The notes under the pieces are model-generated. The model was given only the letters and a program-made list of their open reading frames with translations, made no database searches and was not told the origin of the DNA. From contig NZ_CAKMLL010000040.1 of assembly GCF_927797785.1 (NCBI RefSeq), forward strand, positions 1 through 55,402: a stretch of 55,402 nucleotides of DNA. The letters run 5' to 3'. Below are positions 35,945 through 45,577 of this stretch, piece after piece. Origin of the DNA: Candidatus Nitrotoga sp. BS. GTDB lineage: Bacteria; Pseudomonadota; Gammaproteobacteria; Burkholderiales; Gallionellaceae. Position 1 is the first letter of the stretch, and every line of letters begins with the position of its first letter. The translations under genes were made by a program, and so were the position numbers.

Positions 35945-36420
35945 CTACCAAAGTACGCGTTGTTGCCAATTCGGTTCAAACCCAAGGCGATTTGTACGTG
36001 GTTTGCATGGTTCGCCAGTAAGACAGGCAGACGGTAGCTCCAATCAGAATCAAGCAACACCACTTTCAACACACTTCAATCGATGCTGCCCGAGTGCAAA
36101 ATTGGCTTGGGTCGCCAGTTCGATGGCATATCGCTTGGCGGCAATCGGCTTTTAGTGTAGCTATGGTTGCACAGACGCTGATGGTGGGCGACCCAGTGCC
36201 GGAGATAAGTAATGGCGTGGAGCCACGAAGCAAGTATGCTGCCATAGAGTTGAAAGTCTTTTGCAACTGGTTTCTGATGCTCCCGCAGTCGATTTTTCAA
36301 CACTTGCGACATGGCGTCTAAGGGCAGCACCCTAAATACCATCCAGAAAACGTGGTGGCAAAGCGTCAATAGATGGATTTCAGCAGAACAAATACCGATG
36401 TTGTGGTGCGCGACTGTCAC
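35945..36420 (-). pseudogene. Abi_2-family abortive-infection gene remnant
   Basis: The main frame contains SQVLKNRLREHQKPVAKDF and SILASWLHAITYLRHWVAHHQRL, the helical core of Abi_2 (AbiD/AbiF-like) proteins, including the RNxxAHHxRL-type motif. After about 36150 the match continues in other frames and ends GFEPNWQQRVLW at a stop at 35945-35947, which is the typical Abi_2 C-terminal signature. At least one frameshift separates the two. The N-terminal half (KPPLT region) is missing. It is a dead phage-defence gene. Family members are thought to cause phage-induced growth arrest. Confidence 0.75.
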
Positions 36421-36628
36421 GGGGGAAACGATTGATTATGGTTTGCCAAGTGAAATGCACAGCAGGTCGAATTAATCTCAATAAATTGATTAATAAGTTT
36501 GAATGAGGATGTGGCACACCCGTACAAGACAATCGCCCAATATGAAGAGGGCGCTCACCGCCCGTTAATGTTACCGCAGGTAAGTCGATGATAGGCGGTA
36601 CCTCGACTGGCACAGGTGAGTGCGACAT
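36380..36628 (-). CDS. Short unrecognised frame after the DUF3106 gene
   Basis: I do not recognise this 82-codon frame. It has a possible AAGG ribosome site before the ATG and starts 10 bp after the DUF3106 stop, where a fourth operon gene (often an RDD protein in relatives) would be expected. The first 30 residues are proline- and valine-rich. The later part resembles nothing and overlaps the Abi_2 remnant, so the gene may have been cut by that insertion. A GGGCG-rich inverted repeat lies at about 36530-36570. Confidence 0.25.
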   Translation of the reverse strand: MSHSPVPVEVPPIIDLPAVTLTGGERPLHIGRLSCTGVPHPHSNLLINLLRLIRPAVHFTWQTIINRFPRDSRAPQHRYLFC

Positions 36629-36637
36629 AGCCTTTCC

Positions 36638-36952
36638 CTAATGAGTTTTTCTAACTGCTTGGAATTTTTCGCGGGCACGGTCACGCTGTGCAGGTGTCAG
36701 TTTGCTCCATTTATCCAGTCTATTATGCAAGCGTTTTCTCTGCACTGCATCAAGCTCTGGGTAGTGTTTCGCTAAATTGATAAGACGTTGCTGCTGCTGT
36801 ATTTGCAGTGTATTCCATTCCTTAGAGAGCGGAGCTAGTGCCTCTTGTTGCACTGGAGTGAGACTCTCCCATGCCTGTGCCCCAGCTATCGCTGGCAGAA
36901 ACAAAAGTACAGCGACGCTAAATGCGAACAGGCGATGGCGGATCAAGTACAT
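36638..36952 (-). CDS. DUF3106 periplasmic protein
   Basis: A signal peptide (residues 1-25, ending AGAQA) precedes a small helical domain with repeated LTPVQQEALAPLSKEW and LTPAQRDRAREKFQ units, the DUF3106 hallmark. The protein is probably periplasmic. Its function is unknown; its constant place behind a sigma factor and DUF3619 gene suggests a role in that envelope-stress-like circuit. Length is 104 aa. It is 8 bp after the DUF3619 gene. Confidence 0.88.
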   Translation of the reverse strand: MYLIRHRLFAFSVAVLLFLPAIAGAQAWESLTPVQQEALAPLSKEWNTLQIQQQQRLINLAKHYPELDAVQRKRLHNRLDKWSKLTPAQRDRAREKFQAVRKTH

Positions 36953-36960
36953 GATTTGAA

Positions 36961-37305
36961 TTAGTCAACGTAAAAGTGTATAGGTAGCTCACCAGTCAGA
37001 ATGGCAATATCAACATCAGCAGTATCGGATTTTGCATTTTGATTCCAATAAACTGTAGCGCTGAACAGAATGGTCGCAACCAGCAAAGTGGTAGCCCACC
37101 AGCGCGATTTGTGTCGCGCGTCGAAAGCGTGCCATATAACATGTCCAGCCCGAGCAGACACCGACTCTCCACAGCATTCGTCATAGCGTGCCAAGGCTTG
37201 TTCCCGTGCATGCTGCAGGCGTGTCAGCGTAGGTCGTTCAAGCTGAGCGACAGAGCGGTTTAGCAATTGTTTAATATTTTCATGGCTTAGTTCCTCTTCT
37301 TTCAT
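36961..37305 (-). CDS. DUF3619 membrane protein (possible anti-sigma factor)
   Basis: A cytoplasmic N-terminal half (LLNRSVAQLERPTLTRLQHAREQALARY) is followed by one membrane helix at about 69-86 (WWATTLLVATILFSATVYW) and a short periplasmic tail ending in LPIHFYVD. The ATGA overlap with the sigma factor stop indicates coupled translation. The topology and location fit an anti-sigma role. That is inference; DUF3619 has no proven function that I know of. Confidence 0.85.
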   Translation of the reverse strand: MKEEELSHENIKQLLNRSVAQLERPTLTRLQHAREQALARYDECCGESVSARAGHVIWHAFDARHKSRWWATTLLVATILFSATVYWNQNAKSDTADVDIAILTGELPIHFYVD

Positions 37306-37871
37306 GACAAGTGAACTCCTTTTTTTCTTAAAATGGCCGCGAGGCTATGGGTAGCGCGCGAACAGTGTGTTTTGACGCTGCCCTCCGTGCAACCCATGAT
37401 CGCTGCTGTTTCTGTAGTATCCCTATCCTCCCAGTAACGCAACAGAAAGGCCTCACGTTGACGTGCAGGGAGAATAATTAATGCTTCTTCAATCAGAGCA
37501 ATAAGTTGGGATTGCTCAAACGATGCGTCAGGAGCAAGACCTTGGCTGTTGTTGTCTTCATCCTGAAGGCTATCCAGTGGCTCATAATCCGCTTCCTCGT
37601 GTTGCGGAACGAGCGAAGACATTAGAGAAACCCACTTGGAACGGACTTTCTGTCTTCGGCAATGGTCGCGAATGGTGTTTTGCAGGATACGCTGAAATAA
37701 CATGGGCAATTCATTTTCGGGCTTACCACCATATTTTTCAGCAAGTTTAAGCATGGAGTCCTGAACGATATCTAGCGCTACAGTTTCGTCGCGTATTGAA
37801 AATAGCGCCTGCTTGTATGCGCGACGTTCGGTTGCAGCGAGAAATTTGGAAAGTTCGTCGTGGCTGGCCAG
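37302..37871 (-). CDS. ECF-type RNA polymerase sigma factor, probable CTG start
   Basis: Region 2 (SIRDETVALDIVQDSMLKLAEKYG) and region 4 (LPARQREAFLLRYWEDRDTTETAAIMGCTEGSVKTHCSR) are both present, so this is a complete two-domain sigma factor of the RpoE/ECF group. The first ATG (37754) would delete most of region 2. Reading back, the family-like ASHDELSKFLAATERRAYKQALF follows a CTG at 37869-37871, preceded nine bases upstream by GGGGAG. I therefore take CTG as the start, giving 189 aa. It heads a DUF3619-DUF3106 operon. Confidence 0.85.
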   Translation of the reverse strand: MASHDELSKFLAATERRAYKQALFSIRDETVALDIVQDSMLKLAEKYGGKPENELPMLFQRILQNTIRDHCRRQKVRSKWVSLMSSLVPQHEEADYEPLDSLQDEDNNSQGLAPDASFEQSQLIALIEEALIILPARQREAFLLRYWEDRDTTETAAIMGCTEGSVKTHCSRATHSLAAILRKKGVHLS

Positions 37872-38200
37872 TTTGAAATACTCCCCTAATGAGTGGTAAC
37901 TACTGTGTAACCTTGAAAAATAAAAGGTTACAAAAATTCCAAATTCGAGGTGCGAAAAAATTATATGGCGCTATATGTCGTTAGTCTGTATGTGCAAATA
38001 TATTTACGAACAACATTGCAATTTGGATATTGCTAATAATTCAATAAATGCTACTAAATGAATGAGTGTTGAATACTAACAAATTTAACCATAAATCAAT
38101 AGATAATTTTTAATCCAACCCTAGCGTAGGGGTTGACCAAAATGCGGCTAACCTTTATCTTGCACGGTTCTTTAATTATTGTTTGCTAAGGTAGTTTGAC
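37872..38200. promoter_or_regulatory. Divergent sigma-factor / ilv upstream region with hairpin
   Basis: This 329-bp AT-rich region lies between divergent transcription units. CAACCCTA, then GCG, then TAGGGGTTG (38116-38135) form a stable stem about 65 bp before ilvB. It could act in an attenuator or as an operator, but there is no leader peptide rich in Leu, Ile or Val codons that I can see. The ribosome site for ilvB (AAGGTAG) lies close to the ATG. Confidence 0.4.
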
Positions 38201-39907
38201 ATGGAACTGACGGGCGCGGAAATAACCATTAGGTGTTTGCAGGAAGAGGGAGCCGAATATGTGTTCGGGTACCCTGGTGGTGCGGTCTTGCACATTTATG
38301 ATGCGTTGTTCACTCAAGACCAGGTTAAACATATATTAGTTCGTCACGAGCAGGCCGCAGTACATGCTGCCGACGGGTACGCACGTTCCACTGACAAGGT
38401 CGGGGTCGCGTTAGTCACCTCTGGCCCCGGCGTGACTAATGCAGTCACAGGCATTGCTACTGCCTATATGGATTCTATTCCGATGGTAATTATCAGTGGC
38501 CAAGTGCCGACTTATGCCATCGGTGAAGATGCTTTTCAGGAGGTGGATACTGTCGGCATAACGCGACCTTGTGTGAAGCATAATTTCCTGGTTAAAGATG
38601 TTAAGGAAATCGCCAATACCATTAAAAAGGCATTTTATCTCGCCAAAAGTGGCCGCCCTGGGCCGGTGCTGGTGGATATTCCAAAAGATATATCCAATCA
38701 AAAGACAGAGTTCAGCTATCCATCATCGGTGAATATCCGTTCTTATCATCCGGCGCAGCATAGCTGCATGGAGCAGATCAAGAGTGCATTGCAGTTGCTG
38801 CTAGCAGCCAAAAGGCCGATGATTTATGCGGGCGGCGGCGTGATTCTTGCTGATGCGTCTAAGCAGTTGACCGAGCTTGTGCATTTGTTGGGTTTCCCCT
38901 GTACGAACACCTTGATGGGTTTGGGGGGCTATCCGGCGACAGACAAACAATTTGTTGGAATGTTAGGCATGCATGGCACGTACGAGGCAAACATGGGGAT
39001 GCAGTATTGTGATGTGTTGCTGGCCGTGGGAGCGCGCTTTGATGATCGGGTGGTTGGCAATGTTAAGCACTTTAATCAGGAAAAACGCAAGATCATCCAT
39101 ATCGACATTGATCCTTCCTCCATTTCCAAGCGGGTGAAGGTGGATTTGCCTATCGTAGGTGATGTGGCACATGTGTTGGGCGATCTGCTGGCAGAATTGC
39201 ACGGTAGCAAGGAAAAGCCCGATCAGCAGGCGATTGCGCCTTGGTGGGCGCAAATTAAGGAATGGCGCTGCAAGAATAGCTTAGTCTATAAAAATTCGGA
39301 TGAGATAATTAAGCCGCAGTTCGTAATCGAAAAGCTGTATGAAGTTACCCAGGGCGATGCTTTCATCACCTCCGATGTCGGACAGCATCAGATGTGGGCG
39401 GCGCAATACTACAAATTTGATAAGCCGCGTCGCTGGATTAATTCCGGCGGACTGGGCACCATGGGCTTCGGTTTGCCCGCCGCAATGGGCGTGCAGCTTG
39501 CTCACCCAAATGAGCAAGTTGCTTGCGTTACTGGCGAAGGCAGTATCCAAATGTGTATTCAGGAGCTCTCCACCTGCAAACAGTTTCAATTACCGCTCAA
39601 AATTATCATGCTGAATAATCGTTATCTAGGGATGGTGCGCCAGTGGCAGCAGTTCTTCCATGGCAACCGTTATGCCGAATCCTATATGGATGCGCTACCC
39701 GATTTCGTGAAGCTGGCGGAAGCTTATGGTCATGTTGGTATGCGCATTGAGAAGCCATCGGATGTGGAGCCAGCATTGAAAGAAGCATTTGAGCGTAAAC
39801 AACAACTGGTATTCATGGATTTTATAACGGACCAGACTGAAAACGTGTTCCCCATGGTGCAGGGTGGTAAAGGCTTGTCTGAAGTGATTCTGGCGGAGGA
39901 TTTGTAA
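38201..39907 (+). CDS. ilvB: Acetolactate synthase large subunit
   Basis: The enzyme condenses pyruvate with pyruvate or 2-oxobutyrate, the first shared step of valine, leucine and isoleucine synthesis. N-terminal catalytic glutamate region YVFGYPGGAVLHIYD and RHEQAAVHAADGYAR are clear. The FAD and TPP domains follow, with the metal site in VTGEGSIQM (usually GDGS). Length is 568 aa, typical. The ATG of ilvH overlaps its stop as TAATG, so the two subunits are translationally coupled. Confidence 0.97.
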   Translation: MELTGAEITIRCLQEEGAEYVFGYPGGAVLHIYDALFTQDQVKHILVRHEQAAVHAADGYARSTDKVGVALVTSGPGVTNAVTGIATAYMDSIPMVIISGQVPTYAIGEDAFQEVDTVGITRPCVKHNFLVKDVKEIANTIKKAFYLAKSGRPGPVLVDIPKDISNQKTEFSYPSSVNIRSYHPAQHSCMEQIKSALQLLLAAKRPMIYAGGGVILADASKQLTELVHLLGFPCTNTLMGLGGYPATDKQFVGMLGMHGTYEANMGMQYCDVLLAVGARFDDRVVGNVKHFNQEKRKIIHIDIDPSSISKRVKVDLPIVGDVAHVLGDLLAELHGSKEKPDQQAIAPWWAQIKEWRCKNSLVYKNSDEIIKPQFVIEKLYEVTQGDAFITSDVGQHQMWAAQYYKFDKPRRWINSGGLGTMGFGLPAAMGVQLAHPNEQVACVTGEGSIQMCIQELSTCKQFQLPLKIIMLNNRYLGMVRQWQQFFHGNRYAESYMDALPDFVKLAEAYGHVGMRIEKPSDVEPALKEAFERKQQLVFMDFITDQTENVFPMVQGGKGLSEVILAEDL

Positions 39908-40398
39908 TGCGGCATATTATTTCCTTGTTGATGGAAAATGAGGCGGGCGCATTATCGCGTGTTTCCGGGTTGTTTTCAGCGCGCGGCTACAACATCGAGT
40001 CGCTCACTGTGTCACCCACAGAAGATGCCACCCTGTCGCGCATGACTATAGTAACCAGTGGTTCTGACGAAGTGATCGAGCAGATTTACAAACAGCTCAA
40101 CAAGCTAATTGAAGTAGTCGCGGTGATGGATCTGAGCGAAGGCGAACATCTGGAGCGCGAGTTAATGTTGGTGAAAGTGCGTGCGGTGGGTGCAGTGCGT
40201 GAGGAGATGAAGCGCATGACGGATATTTTCCGTGGGTGCATTATCGATGTATCTGACAAAACTTACACCATTGAACTAACCGGTACCGGTCACAAATTGG
40301 AAAGTTTCTTGCAGGCCATTGACCGTAATCTAATTCTGGAAACAGTGCGTACAGGCGCGTCGGGTATTGGCCGCGGCGATCGCATTTTAAAATTTTAA
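39907..40398 (+). CDS. ilvH: Acetolactate synthase small subunit
   Basis: This is the regulatory subunit that gives valine feedback inhibition. An N-terminal ACT domain (MRHIISLLMENEAGALSRVSGLFSARGYNIESL) is followed by the ALS_ss C-terminal domain with GDRILKF at its end. Length is 163 aa, as usual. It sits between ilvB and ilvC in one operon. Confidence 0.97.
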   Translation: MRHIISLLMENEAGALSRVSGLFSARGYNIESLTVSPTEDATLSRMTIVTSGSDEVIEQIYKQLNKLIEVVAVMDLSEGEHLERELMLVKVRAVGAVREEMKRMTDIFRGCIIDVSDKTYTIELTGTGHKLESFLQAIDRNLILETVRTGASGIGRGDRILKF

Positions 40399-41451
<1,053 letters not shown>

Positions 41452-41466
41452 GAATGATGGGGGCTG

Positions 41467-41526
41467 GGATTGAGAGTTTGAATGGTAAGTTCTGGACCGC
41501 TCTCAATCCTAAGCTACACTTTTTTG
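41467..41526 (+). terminator. Probable terminator of the ilv operon
   Basis: GGATTGAGAG (41467-41476) pairs perfectly with CTCTCAATCC (41500-41509) across a 23-nt loop. A T-run (TTTTTTG) begins about 10 nt after the stem. The distance from stem to T-run is larger than ideal, so it may be partial, and the next genes (psd, pssA) may receive some read-through. Confidence 0.6.
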
Positions 41527-41572
41527 TTCTTTAATCCTGCATCTAAAATTCACTCTTCGTTTCTCCCTTCTA

Positions 41573-42223
41573 ATGTCTAATTATCCCCACCCAATCATTG
41601 CCCGCGAAGGTTGGCCATTCTTGGCTATCGCCGTATCCATCGCAAGTTTGGTATCATACTTGGGCGGTGGTATGTGGTCGCTCCTGTTTTGGTTAGTGGC
41701 ACTATTTGTGCTGCAATTTTTCCGCGATCCGCCGCGTGAAATTCCACAAGATGCCGATGCAGTGTTATCACCTGCTGATGGCCGCATTGTCGCGGTGGAG
41801 CGCACGCAGGATCCCTATGTTCAGCGCGATGCCATCAAGATAAGCGTATTCATGAATGTATTTAATGTGCATTCCAATCGTAGTCCCATAGATGGCTTGG
41901 TAAAGCGCATCCAATATTTCCCTGGCAAGTTCGTGAATGCTGATCTGGCTAAGGCTTCGCTGGAAAATGAGCGCAATGCCGTATGGATTCAAAGAGCTGA
42001 TGGGCAAGACGTAACCAGTGTGCAAGTGGCTGGGTTGATCGCGCGCCGTATACTCTGTTACGTAAAAGAAGGCAGTGTTCTGACACGTGGCCAGCGATAT
42101 GGCTTCATCCGTTTCGGCTCGCGCGTGGATGTGTACCTGCCACTGACGGCTACCGTAAAAGTGGCTATTGGTGATAAAGTGCAGGCAACTACTACGATAT
42201 TGGCGGTTTTGACCAAGAGCTAA
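41573..42223 (+). CDS. psd: Phosphatidylserine decarboxylase proenzyme
   Basis: This makes phosphatidylethanolamine and cuts itself to create a pyruvoyl group. The cleavage site is seen as FIRFGSRVD, with Ser as the new N-terminus of the small chain. The N-terminal membrane segment (residues 15-45) and [13 protein letters not shown] are as in the short (about 215 aa) form common in betaproteobacteria. pssA, the preceding pathway step, follows at 30 bp. A probable terminator separates it from ilvC. Confidence 0.94.
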   Translation: MSNYPHPIIAREGWPFLAIAVSIASLVSYLGGGMWSLLFWLVALFVLQFFRDPPREIPQDADAVLSPADGRIVAVERTQDPYVQRDAIKISVFMNVFNVHSNRSPIDGLVKRIQYFPGKFVNADLAKASLENERNAVWIQRADGQDVTSVQVAGLIARRILCYVKEGSVLTRGQRYGFIRFGSRVDVYLPLTATVKVAIGDKVQATTTILAVLTKS

Positions 42224-42253
42224 AGGCCAATATGATGAGAGTCTTTCAAAATC

Positions 42254-43006
42254 ATGACTGACCCGAATGACAGAAAGCCGATGAATCTGCGCAGGCGCAG
42301 TATCTACCTGCTACCCAACTTATTGACTACAGCGGCGTTGTTTGCCGGTTTTTACGCTATCGTGCAGGCAATGAATAGCAAGTTTGAGTTTTCTGCTGTC
42401 GCAATTTTTATTGCTATGGTGCTAGACGGCTTGGATGGTCGCGTGGCGCGATTGACCCGAACCCAAAGTGAATTTGGAGCGGAATATGATAGTTTGTCCG
42501 ACATGGTTTCGTTCGGTGTGGCACCCTCTTTGCTTATGTATGAATGGGCGTTTAAGGACTTAGGTAAATTGGGTTGGTTCGCAGCTTTTATATATTGCGC
42601 TGGCACGGCATTACGGCTGGCACGTTTCAACGCTAATATTGAAACGGTAGATAAGCGTTTTTTTCAAGGTCTGCCCAGCCCTGCTGCTGCTGGAGTGATC
42701 GCAGGCTTCGTTTGGGTGGTGCTAGATAACCATTATAGCGGCCAAGAGGCACGTTGGTATGCTGTCGCCATCACGGTATTTGCCGGCTTGAGTATGGTGA
42801 GCAACGTGCGCTTCTACAGCTTCAAAGATTTCAATATGCGCAAGAGCGTTCCGTTTACCGTCATTATCTTGGTTGCGTTATTTTTTATACTGATTTTCAG
42901 CTATCCGCCCGGAGTATTGTTTGTGCTTTTCTTATGCTACGCCCTATCTGGTTATGTGCTGTTGCTGCTCAGTTTTCGAAAAAAAACTTCCAGCCCCCCC
43001 ACGTAG
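42254..43006 (+). CDS. pssA: CDP-diacylglycerol-serine O-phosphatidyltransferase
   Basis: This joins serine to CDP-diacylglycerol to give phosphatidylserine, the substrate of the neighbouring psd product. The CDP-alcohol phosphotransferase signature DGLDGRVARLTRTQSEFGAEYDSLSD is complete. Six to eight membrane helices span the rest. Length is 250 aa, matching the membrane (Bacillus-like) PssA and not the peripheral E. coli type. Confidence 0.94.
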   Translation: MTDPNDRKPMNLRRRSIYLLPNLLTTAALFAGFYAIVQAMNSKFEFSAVAIFIAMVLDGLDGRVARLTRTQSEFGAEYDSLSDMVSFGVAPSLLMYEWAFKDLGKLGWFAAFIYCAGTALRLARFNANIETVDKRFFQGLPSPAAAGVIAGFVWVVLDNHYSGQEARWYAVAITVFAGLSMVSNVRFYSFKDFNMRKSVPFTVIILVALFFILIFSYPPGVLFVLFLCYALSGYVLLLLSFRKKTSSPPT

Positions 43007-43148
43007 TGACTCACGAAAGAGATTATGTAGCAGTGGGAGGGAGTACGCATGATCCGCCTTTTTGTTTGGAGTGATACTAAAGCTTCTGAACATAGATCCA
43101 TAGTTTGATTCAATCTAAGATTCATTCCATATTGGAAGAGGCGGCTAG

Positions 43149-43177
43149 TTGGGAATTTGATGTAAGCTTGGTAGAAT
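43149..43177 (+). promoter_or_regulatory. Probable sigma-70 promoter of acpP
   Basis: TTGGGA (43149-43154) and TAGAAT (43172-43177) are spaced 17 bp, a good match to -35 and -10 boxes. Transcription would start about 35 bp before the acpP ATG. A GGGAGAG ribosome site precedes the ATG. Confidence 0.6.
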
Positions 43178-43219
43178 GCCAAGGCTTTTTTGAACTTTAA
43201 CCAGAGTAGGGAGAGTTAC

Positions 43220-43456
43220 ATGTCTAATATCGAACAACGCGTCAAGAAAATAGTTGCTGAACAACTTGGTGTAAACGAGACTGAAGTGAAGAATGAGTCC
43301 TCGTTCGTTAATGATTTGGGTGCCGATTCATTGGATACAGTTGAACTTGTTATGGCGCTGGAAGAAGAGTTCGAATGCGAAATTCCAGACGAAGACGCTG
43401 AAAAAATCACTACAGTGCAACAGGCGGTCGATTACGTTAACGATCATCCCAAGTAA
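43220..43456 (+). CDS. acpP: Acyl carrier protein
   Basis: This 78-aa carrier holds growing fatty acids on a phosphopantetheine attached to the serine of [18 protein letters not shown]. The acidic helix-2 recognition surface is intact. ATG 43220 follows GGGAG. The fabF gene follows at 40 bp, so the two form the usual acpP-fabF unit; the promoter at 43149-43177 drives both. Confidence 0.98.
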   Translation: MSNIEQRVKKIVAEQLGVNETEVKNESSFVNDLGADSLDTVELVMALEEEFECEIPDEDAEKITTVQQAVDYVNDHPK

Positions 43457-43496
43457 TTCATTCTTTCGCTTTTCCCTTAAAATAACGGAGTTCAGT

Positions 43497-44735
43497 TTGG
43501 CAAAACGCAGAGTCGTCATTACTGGCTTGGGTATTGTTTCGCCTGTTGGTACAGGAATTACCCAAGCATGGCAAAATATCATTGATGGCAAATCTGGAAT
43601 TACCCGCATCACCCGTTTTGATGCCAGTCTATTTACGTCGCAGATTGCCGGAGAGGTGCAAGGGTTTGATGTGAACCAATACATCTCAGCTAAGGATGCT
43701 CGACGTATGGATTTATTTATTCATTACGGCCTGGCAGCTGGTATAGAAGCAATTAAAGACGCCGGGATCGAGGTAACTGAAGAAAATGCCGAACGCATCG
43801 GTGTCAATATTGGATCTGGTATCGGTGGGCTGCCGATGATTGAAGATAGCCATAACGACTATCTGGCGGCAGGTTCACGCAAGATTTCACCGTTCTTTAT
43901 TCCCGGTACAATTATAAACATGATTTCTGGCAATCTGTCCATTAAGTATGGCTTTAAAGGACCAAATCTGTCCATGGTGACAGCCTGTTCCACAGCCACT
44001 CATTGCATAGGCGAATCTGCCAGGTTGATCGAATATGGTGATGCCGATATTATGATTGCAGGCGGCTCAGAAGGGTCAATTTGTGCACTAGCGTTGGGGG
44101 GCTTTTCTTCTGCGCGGGCGCTTTCCGCTCGCAATGACGATCCTGCTACCGCTAGCCGTCCATGGGACAAAGGGCGCGATGGCTTTGTGATGGGAGAGGG
44201 TGCTGGAGTTTTAGTTCTGGAAGAACATGAACATGCCAAATCTCGTGGTGCAAGAATTTATGCCGAAGTGGTGGGTTATGGCATGAGTGCCGATGCATAC
44301 CACATGACCGCACCACGCGAGGACGGCGAGGGTGCCGCGCGCTGTATGAATAATGCCTTGCGTAATGCTGGACTTAATGTGGATCAGGTGGATTATATTA
44401 ATGCGCATGGCACTTCCACCCCGCTGGGCGATTTGGCTGAAACTATGGCAATGAAGCGTTGCTTGGGCGAACATGCGAAAATGGTCAAGGTCAGTTCCAC
44501 CAAATCCATGACAGGGCATTTGCTGGGTGCTGCGGGCGGCGTAGAGGCTATATTTTCAGCACTTAGCATTTACCATCAGATTGCCCCACCTACCATAAAT
44601 ATTTTCGAGCAAGATGAGGCATGTGATATGGATTATGTGCCCAATATTGCGCGCGACATGACAATTAATGTTGCCATGTCTAACTCATTCGGCTTTGGCG
44701 GCACCAATTCTACTTTGGTGTTTCGTAAGCTTTAA
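43497..44735 (+). CDS. fabF: Beta-ketoacyl-ACP synthase II, TTG start
   Basis: FabF extends acyl chains by condensation with malonyl-ACP. The Cys-His-His triad is visible in MVTACSTATHC, INAHGTSTPLGD and KSMTGHLLGAAGG. The family-like start (M)AKRRVVITGLGIVSPVG falls at a TTG (43497-43499) five bases after ACGGAG, so TTG is the likely start; the frame is open further back through acpP but in the wrong phase. Length is 412 aa, as usual. pabC follows 29 bp downstream. Confidence 0.96.
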   Translation: MAKRRVVITGLGIVSPVGTGITQAWQNIIDGKSGITRITRFDASLFTSQIAGEVQGFDVNQYISAKDARRMDLFIHYGLAAGIEAIKDAGIEVTEENAERIGVNIGSGIGGLPMIEDSHNDYLAAGSRKISPFFIPGTIINMISGNLSIKYGFKGPNLSMVTACSTATHCIGESARLIEYGDADIMIAGGSEGSICALALGGFSSARALSARNDDPATASRPWDKGRDGFVMGEGAGVLVLEEHEHAKSRGARIYAEVVGYGMSADAYHMTAPREDGEGAARCMNNALRNAGLNVDQVDYINAHGTSTPLGDLAETMAMKRCLGEHAKMVKVSSTKSMTGHLLGAAGGVEAIFSALSIYHQIAPPTINIFEQDEACDMDYVPNIARDMTINVAMSNSFGFGGTNSTLVFRKL

Positions 44736-44764
44736 AACGCTTGCACATCTCATCAGGGAGCCAC

Positions 44765-45577
44765 ATGCTGATTAATGGCGTGCCGGGAGATCAGGTTAGT
44801 ATCCACGACCGCGGGTTACTATATGGGGATGGCGTATTCCGTACGCTGCGTGTGCTCGATGGATACATACAGTGTTGGCCACGTCATTATCGCAAGTTGC
44901 AACAGGATTGTATTGCATTGCGCATCACTTGCCCAGAATATGCGCTGTTGTTTGAAGAGTTGCGGAGTTTGATTGAACATCAGTCCGATGGTGTGGCCAA
45001 AATTATCATCACACGCGGCGAACAAACGGCTCGCGGCTATACTCCAGCTGAAAACATGATTTCGAAACGTATCTTGAGTCTCGCTCCTCCACTTGACTGT
45101 CCAGGCAGAAATTATTCGCACGGTGTCAGACTCCGAATATGCGATTTACGCTTGGCACATCAATCGAAACTGGCTGGCATTAAGCACCTGAACCGTTTGG
45201 AAAATATTCTCGCTGCTGCGGAGTGTAGTGACCCGGACATCGCAGAAGGGCTATTGCTGGATATTGTTGGTAATGTGATTGAAGGTATACGCAGCAATTT
45301 GTTCATGGTCCGGAACGGTGAATTGTTTACACCGAATTTGTCGAGCTGTGGCGTGGCTGGTATACAGCGTGAACGCGTGATAGAGTGGGCTAACATGCAT
45401 GGCGTACCGTGTTGTGTCAGGCAGTTTGGACTGGCGGAATTGCTTGTTGCGGACGAAATATTTATAGTGAATAGCGTGATTGGGTTATGGCCTGTGCGTG
45501 AGCTATCAGGCATTGACTGGAGCCATTTCCCGATTTCCATGCAAGTGCAAGAATGGCTGAACTGTGCGCGTGATTAA
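44765..45577 (+). CDS. pabC: Aminodeoxychorismate lyase
   Basis: This PLP enzyme releases pyruvate from aminodeoxychorismate, making p-aminobenzoate for folate. It has the fold-type IV start GVPGDQVSIHDRGLLYGDGVFRTLRV and the PLP lysine in AGIKHLNRLENILAAAE. ATG 44765 follows CAGGGAG; the TTG at 44741 is less likely. At 270 aa it is typical. Its 3' end overlaps mltG, matching the widespread fabF-pabC-mltG order. Confidence 0.92.
   Translation: MLINGVPGDQVSIHDRGLLYGDGVFRTLRVLDGYIQCWPRHYRKLQQDCIALRITCPEYALLFEELRSLIEHQSDGVAKIIITRGEQTARGYTPAENMISKRILSLAPPLDCPGRNYSHGVRLRICDLRLAHQSKLAGIKHLNRLENILAAAECSDPDIAEGLLLDIVGNVIEGIRSNLFMVRNGELFTPNLSSCGVAGIQRERVIEWANMHGVPCCVRQFGLAELLVADEIFIVNSVIGLWPVRELSGIDWSHFPISMQVQEWLNCARD

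Noticed and set aside
35883-36155. 90-codon plus-strand frame
   Set aside because: It is antisense to the Abi_2 remnant, which has clear family motifs on the other strand.
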